DNA from: UMGS1519 sp963621885
GTDB lineage: Bacteria; Actinomycetota; Coriobacteriia; Coriobacteriales; Eggerthellaceae
Reading direction: 5' to 3'
Length of the DNA stretch: 48,109 bases
Assembly (NCBI GenBank): GCA_963621885.1
Contig: CAVFFT010000067.1
Location: 1 to 48,109 of the forward strand
The notes below the pieces were generated by a model. That model did no database searches. It saw only the letters and a program-made list of their open reading frames with translations, and was not told the DNA's origin. This document shows, in pieces, positions 44,789 through 48,109 of this stretch (position 1 is its first letter; each line of letters opens with the position of its first letter). The position numbers were made by a program, and so were the translations under genes.

Positions 44789-45406
44789 CTATTCGGCCAG
44801 GGAATCGCGCGTCGCGACGATCTTGTCGACCAGGCCGTACTCGAGAGCCTGCTGAGCCGTCATGTAGTTGTCGCGCTCGGTGTCGCGCTGAATCGTGTCG
44901 ATGTCCTGACCGGTGTTCTCGGCGAGAATCTGGTTCAGGCGCACGCGCGTCTTCTGCATGAAGTCGGCGACAATCTGGATCTCGGTCTGCTGGCCCTGGG
45001 CACCGCCGGAAGGCTGATGGATGAGCACCATCGAGTTCGGAAGCGTGTAACGCTTGCCCTTCGCGCCGCTCGAAAGCAGGACGGCAGCCATGGATGCCGC
45101 GCAGCCCATGCAGATGGTCGACACGTCGCACTTGATGAAGTTCATCGTGTCGAGAATCGCGAGACCGGCCGTGACCGATCCTCCCGGGCTGTTGATGTAA
45201 AGGGAAATGTCCTTTTCAGGATCGGCGCTTTCCAGATGGAGCAGCTGCGCCACCACGGAATTCGCGACATTGTCGTCAATCTGCTCGCCCAGGAAAATGA
45301 TGCGGTCGTTCAACAGACGCGAATAGATATCGTAGCTGCGCTCACCGCGAGGCGACTGTTCGATGACATAAGGGATAAGAGCGTTCTTTGCGATTTCCAA
45401 ACTCAC
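44789..45406 (-). CDS. clpP: ClpP protease subunit
   Basis: 205 residues. Catalytic triad Ser105 (GCAASMAA), His130 (VLIHQPSGG) and Asp179 (TERDNYM). INSPGGSVTAGLAI forms the oxyanion region. Partner of ClpX. Its promoter (45461-45488) lies just upstream, after the tig gene. Confidence 0.97.
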   Translation of the reverse strand: MSLEIAKNALIPYVIEQSPRGERSYDIYSRLLNDRIIFLGEQIDDNVANSVVAQLLHLESADPEKDISLYINSPGGSVTAGLAILDTMNFIKCDVSTICMGCAASMAAVLLSSGAKGKRYTLPNSMVLIHQPSGGAQGQQTEIQIVADFMQKTRVRLNQILAENTGQDIDTIQRDTERDNYMTAQQALEYGLVDKIVATRDSLAE

Positions 45407-45460
45407 TCCGGCCTCTTTCTCGTATGTGCCGCATTGACACGTGCCTATATTTCAGGCGCA

Positions 45461-45488
45461 ATTATAAGACAATCGCCAGGTGCGACAA
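45461..45488 (-). promoter_or_regulatory. Promoter of clpP-clpX(-valS)
   Basis: On the minus strand TTGTCG (45483-45488), 16-bp spacer, TATAAT (45461-45466). It lies inside the dyad CAATCGCC-19-GGCGATTG (45468-45502) that follows tig, so any tig terminator hairpin and this promoter share DNA. Confidence 0.7.
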
Positions 45489-45531
45489 TGGCGCCCGGCG
45501 ATTGCCTACTCTAATAACACGTATCGAAAAG

Positions 45532-47097
45532 CTACTTGTTCAGCGCCTCGTAGATGGCGTCAACAAGCTCCTGCTTCTTCAGGCCCTCGGCCTCAATGCC
45601 AAGGCCAGCGGCCATTTCGCGAAGCTCGGCGACCTTCGTCTTGTTGAGCTCGGTCTTCGTGGGCTTCTTCGCCTCGGCGGCAAGAGCCTCTTCGGGAGCT
45701 TCGATCTGCTCCTCGACGAGCTCGGAAGCCTCGGCGGCCTCCTTCTCCTCTTCGGTGCGGTTCTGCTCACGATACTCGGCAGCGGTCACGCGCTCGACGC
45801 CCGCCTCTTCCATCAGCTTGTCAACCGCGTTGGAGCGACGGAGGCTCTGACGCAGGAAGCGGATGCGGCCATTGGCAATCCAGTCGGCCTTCAGCTGCTC
45901 GACGTCATCAGCACCGGACTGCTCGAACTCGCGGTCGATCTCGCCTTCGGTCACCTGGATGTCGAAGTGACGCGCATAGGCATCGAGGGCGAGGTTCTGG
46001 CGGACAACGTCGCGCGCCTGGCGCTTGATGTCTTCCTGGAACTCGTCGTTGGTCATGTCGCGCTGCTTGAGGTAGGCATCGAAGCTGATGCCCTGCTTGG
46101 TGAGCTGCTGGAAGAAGCCGGAAAGCAGCGTGCGGCGCTCGTCGGCGAACATCTGCTCGGGGGCTTCGCCCTCAAGGCGCTCAGCGAGCTTGTACAGGCA
46201 CGCGTTCTCCTTCATGCGCGGCTCAAGCTCCTTGCGCTCACGCACGATGTTGTCCTTCGTGTTCTGACGAAGCTCTTCAAGGCTCTTGAAGCCGGCCTTC
46301 TCGGTCGCGAACTCCTCGGTGATTTCCGGGAGAACCTTCTTCTTCACCTGGTTGACGGTCACTTCGATGGACAGCGACTTCGGGTTGCCCTCAAGCGCGC
46401 GGGTCAGGATGGAGCCCGTTGCGGAATCGAGGCTGCACTCAACGACCTGGTTGTCGCCCTTCTTCATCGACTCGAGCGCGTCGTCGAGCTCGGCGGGATA
46501 CAGGCCCATGCCGAGTTCGTACAGGCGGTTGTCGGTCGAAAGAACGTTGACGTCCTCGCCCTTGTCGTCCTTCACCTTCAGGGTAAGCTCGGCGCAGCCG
46601 GTCTCGCCCACGGTCGCGGCGTCTTCGGCATCCTCGAGCTCGTAGTAGTACTCGCGCAGAACCTCGACACGCTCGTCGATTTCCTCTTCGGTCGGCTCTT
46701 CCTGAACGAGCTTGACGTCGACCTTGTCGTAGCTGGAAAGCTCAAGCGCCGGCGGAAGCGTCATGGTCGCGGAGAATTCGAAGTCCTTGTGCTCCTCGAT
46801 GAGCTTGTCGGTCGCCTCGAAGCTCGGGTCGTCGATGGGCACGATGTCCTCGGCATCGAGCGCAAGCGGGAACTGCTCGTTCGTCAGCTCTTCGGTAACG
46901 GTCGCGAGGATGGCCTCGTAACCAAGCACGCTGTCTATGACCGGACGCGGAGCCTTGCCCTTACGGAAACCGGGGAACTTGTACCGATTCGCGAAGTCCC
47001 TGTAGGTCTTCGAGACACGAGAATCAATCTCATCCTTTTCAACCGTCACCGTAAGACGGATCTGGTCACCCTCCAGGGCTTCAACCTTAGTCTTCAC
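45532..47097 (-). CDS. tig: Trigger factor with Rho-N/SAP-like C-terminal extension
   Basis: 521 residues from a GTG at 47097 with GGAGG 6 nt upstream. Ribosome-associated chaperone: the N-terminal ribosome-binding domain holds the FPGFRKGKAPRPVI signature. A PPIase domain (about 150-240) and the helical chaperone domain (with QARDVVRQNLALDAYA) follow. Normal trigger factors end near 430-460. This one goes on through an acidic Glu/Ala linker to TKVAELREMAAGLGIEAEGL and KKQELVDAIYEAL (about 487-521), which resembles a Rho-N / SAP-like nucleic-acid-binding fold. Confidence 0.93.
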   Translation of the reverse strand: MKTKVEALEGDQIRLTVTVEKDEIDSRVSKTYRDFANRYKFPGFRKGKAPRPVIDSVLGYEAILATVTEELTNEQFPLALDAEDIVPIDDPSFEATDKLIEEHKDFEFSATMTLPPALELSSYDKVDVKLVQEEPTEEEIDERVEVLREYYYELEDAEDAATVGETGCAELTLKVKDDKGEDVNVLSTDNRLYELGMGLYPAELDDALESMKKGDNQVVECSLDSATGSILTRALEGNPKSLSIEVTVNQVKKKVLPEITEEFATEKAGFKSLEELRQNTKDNIVRERKELEPRMKENACLYKLAERLEGEAPEQMFADERRTLLSGFFQQLTKQGISFDAYLKQRDMTNDEFQEDIKRQARDVVRQNLALDAYARHFDIQVTEGEIDREFEQSGADDVEQLKADWIANGRIRFLRQSLRRSNAVDKLMEEAGVERVTAAEYREQNRTEEEKEAAEASELVEEQIEAPEEALAAEAKKPTKTELNKTKVAELREMAAGLGIEAEGLKKQELVDAIYEALNK

Positions 47098-47197
47098 AGA
47101 CTGCCTCCATAATCTCGGATATTGACTTTCTCGCAGTTGCCGTGCGCGCCTTGCAACAGGCTTAGTCGTCGTATTACGGCGAACTGCGTAACGCGGA

Positions 47198-47225
47198 ATT
47201 ATACCGCATGAGTATCGCCTGTCAA
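47198..47225 (-). promoter_or_regulatory. Near-consensus promoter of tig
   Basis: On the minus strand TTGACA (47220-47225), 16-bp spacer, TATAAT (47198-47203): both boxes match the consensus exactly. The 5' leader would be about 95 nt. Confidence 0.85.
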
Positions 47226-47268
47226 AGCTGCAAGCGCAGTCCACAGGCGGACTTCACAGGGCTGCGGG

Positions 47269-48060
47269 TTACGCCTTCTTCAGGTCGTTGAAGCGAAGCG
47301 ACAGGCAGGAAAGGCCGCCGTCGATCTTGCGGAACTCGCTCGTGTCGAGAACGATGGTGTCGTAGCCCATCTCCTTGACGGCGGCGAGCACGGTCGGATA
47401 GCCCTCGGGCACGATGACGGTGCCGTTGATCCAGATGCAATTCGCGCCATAGGCCTCTTCGGGCGGAACGACCACCTTGTTGAAGCTCGCAAAATCGGGC
47501 TTGTCGACGAACTCGCCCGACACAAGCATGTTGTTGTTCTCGAGGTAGTTCACGCCCGTCTTCAGGTGAAGCACCTCTTCAAGCGGCACTTCGGAACCCT
47601 CGAGGCCGTACTTTTCCAGAATCGCGATGAACTGACGGATGCCCTCCTCGTTCGTGCGCGCGGAACGACCCACGTAGAAGTGGTCGCCCACCATCATGAC
47701 GTCGCCGCCCTCGAGCGTGCCGGGTGCCACGATGTGCTCGATGCGATCCTCGGGATAGTAGCGGCGAATGATGGGCTCCATCAGCGCGGCCTCGCCATTG
47801 CGGGTGCCGGCTCCGGGGTTGTCGATGATGGCGCATTCACGCGTGAGAACGCAGGTGTCCTCGACGAAGCAGCTGTCCGGGTAATCGGGCAGCGCCGGCA
47901 GCACGTCGACCTCGAGGCCGAGGCTCACGAGCGCGTTGATGTAGGCGGAATGCTGCTCGAGCGCCTTCTCGTAGTCGGGCTTGCCAAGCTCGGGTGCGGA
48001 CGTGATGCCCTCCGTCACCTTCGGGCAGGGACGGCGGACGATGATGTTGGAAAACGACAT
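47269..48060 (-). CDS. Dimethylarginine dimethylaminohydrolase-like enzyme
   Basis: 263 residues of the guanidino-group-modifying superfamily. Seen: FVEDTCVL (acidic substrate contacts), APGTLEGGDVM, catalytic His165 in LHLKTGVNYLENN and nucleophile Cys252 in KIDGGLSCLSLRF. The HLKTG--YL--N segment and the length fit DDAH, which makes citrulline from methylated arginines, rather than arginine deiminase. The exact substrate could be another N-substituted arginine or agmatine-like molecule. AAAGGAG precedes the ATG. Its promoter lies beyond the window edge. Confidence 0.85.
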   Translation of the reverse strand: MSFSNIIVRRPCPKVTEGITSAPELGKPDYEKALEQHSAYINALVSLGLEVDVLPALPDYPDSCFVEDTCVLTRECAIIDNPGAGTRNGEAALMEPIIRRYYPEDRIEHIVAPGTLEGGDVMMVGDHFYVGRSARTNEEGIRQFIAILEKYGLEGSEVPLEEVLHLKTGVNYLENNNMLVSGEFVDKPDFASFNKVVVPPEEAYGANCIWINGTVIVPEGYPTVLAAVKEMGYDTIVLDTSEFRKIDGGLSCLSLRFNDLKKA

Positions 48061-48109
48061 GCTGCTCCTTTCTATGTTATTCGCAGTGAGGCGGGCGCGA
48101 TGCGCTCCC

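Noticed and set aside
45388..47112. A 574-codon plus-strand frame opposite tig
   Set aside because: Leu/Val/Gly-rich antisense artefact of a clear trigger factor gene.

Overview
The window reads as one contiguous stretch of a high-GC anaerobe chromosome, most likely a member of the Coriobacteriia (Eggerthellaceae, Slackia-like). Three things suggest this: GC-rich coding throughout, Gram-positive-style actinobacterial gene sets (metK next to priA, tig-clpP-clpX-valS, an mre-rod shape operon), and a Tat-exported three-gene [NiFe] hydrogenase like the one seen in this class. Placement below class level is inference, since there is no rRNA in the window. Nearly every gene is an ordinary chromosomal one. 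No phage, IS element, CRISPR array or resistance island was seen.

Layout from left to right. 1-2050 (minus): the 5' part of priA (cut by the window edge) and metK, separated by a strong terminator. 2327-6509 (plus): a DUF1461 membrane protein, gltX, an unusual two-cluster ferredoxin-like protein overlapping gltX, and a hotdog thioesterase. 6551-10793: mfd (minus) and nth (plus), divergently transcribed. 10790-16311 (minus): the hydrogenase locus hyaA-hyaB-hyaC, terminator, small membrane protein, hyaD protease and a Cof-type HAD phosphatase. Its promoter region carries two dyads spaced about four helical turns apart. 16666-20658: pheA (plus), then on the minus strand a MutY-like glycosylase, a degenerate AAA+ protein and a HAD-IB phosphatase. 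20708-20784: tRNA-Asp. 20875-28013 (minus): the cell-elongation operon mreB-mreC-mreD-mrdA-rodA plus a DUF697 membrane protein. 28482-33631 (minus): the branched-chain amino acid operon ilvD-ilvB-ilvN-ilvC, preceded by a long structured leader. 34023-38448 (minus): prfA-prmC-punA-MFS. 38551-40694 (minus): trxA, trxB and a zinc-ribbon membrane protein. 40738-47097 (minus): tig, clpP, clpX, valS. 47269-48060 (minus): a dimethylargininase-like enzyme.

The most interesting non-coding object is the ilvD leader (about 33632-33975). It has a good promoter, a fold and motifs strongly resembling T-box Stem I, a 10-codon Leu/Val-rich reading frame and an intrinsic terminator with eight U's, but I cannot find the canonical T-box core. 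The most interesting proteins are: a trigger factor with an added Rho-N/SAP-like tail; a MutY-family glycosylase lacking the Fe-S cysteines and with the family Asp changed to Glu; an AAA+-like protein that lost its P-loop; a PBP2 with an extra N-terminal membrane segment; and a stand-alone DUF697 protein in the shape operon. Many proteins here carry long low-complexity Ala/Ser/acidic stretches.
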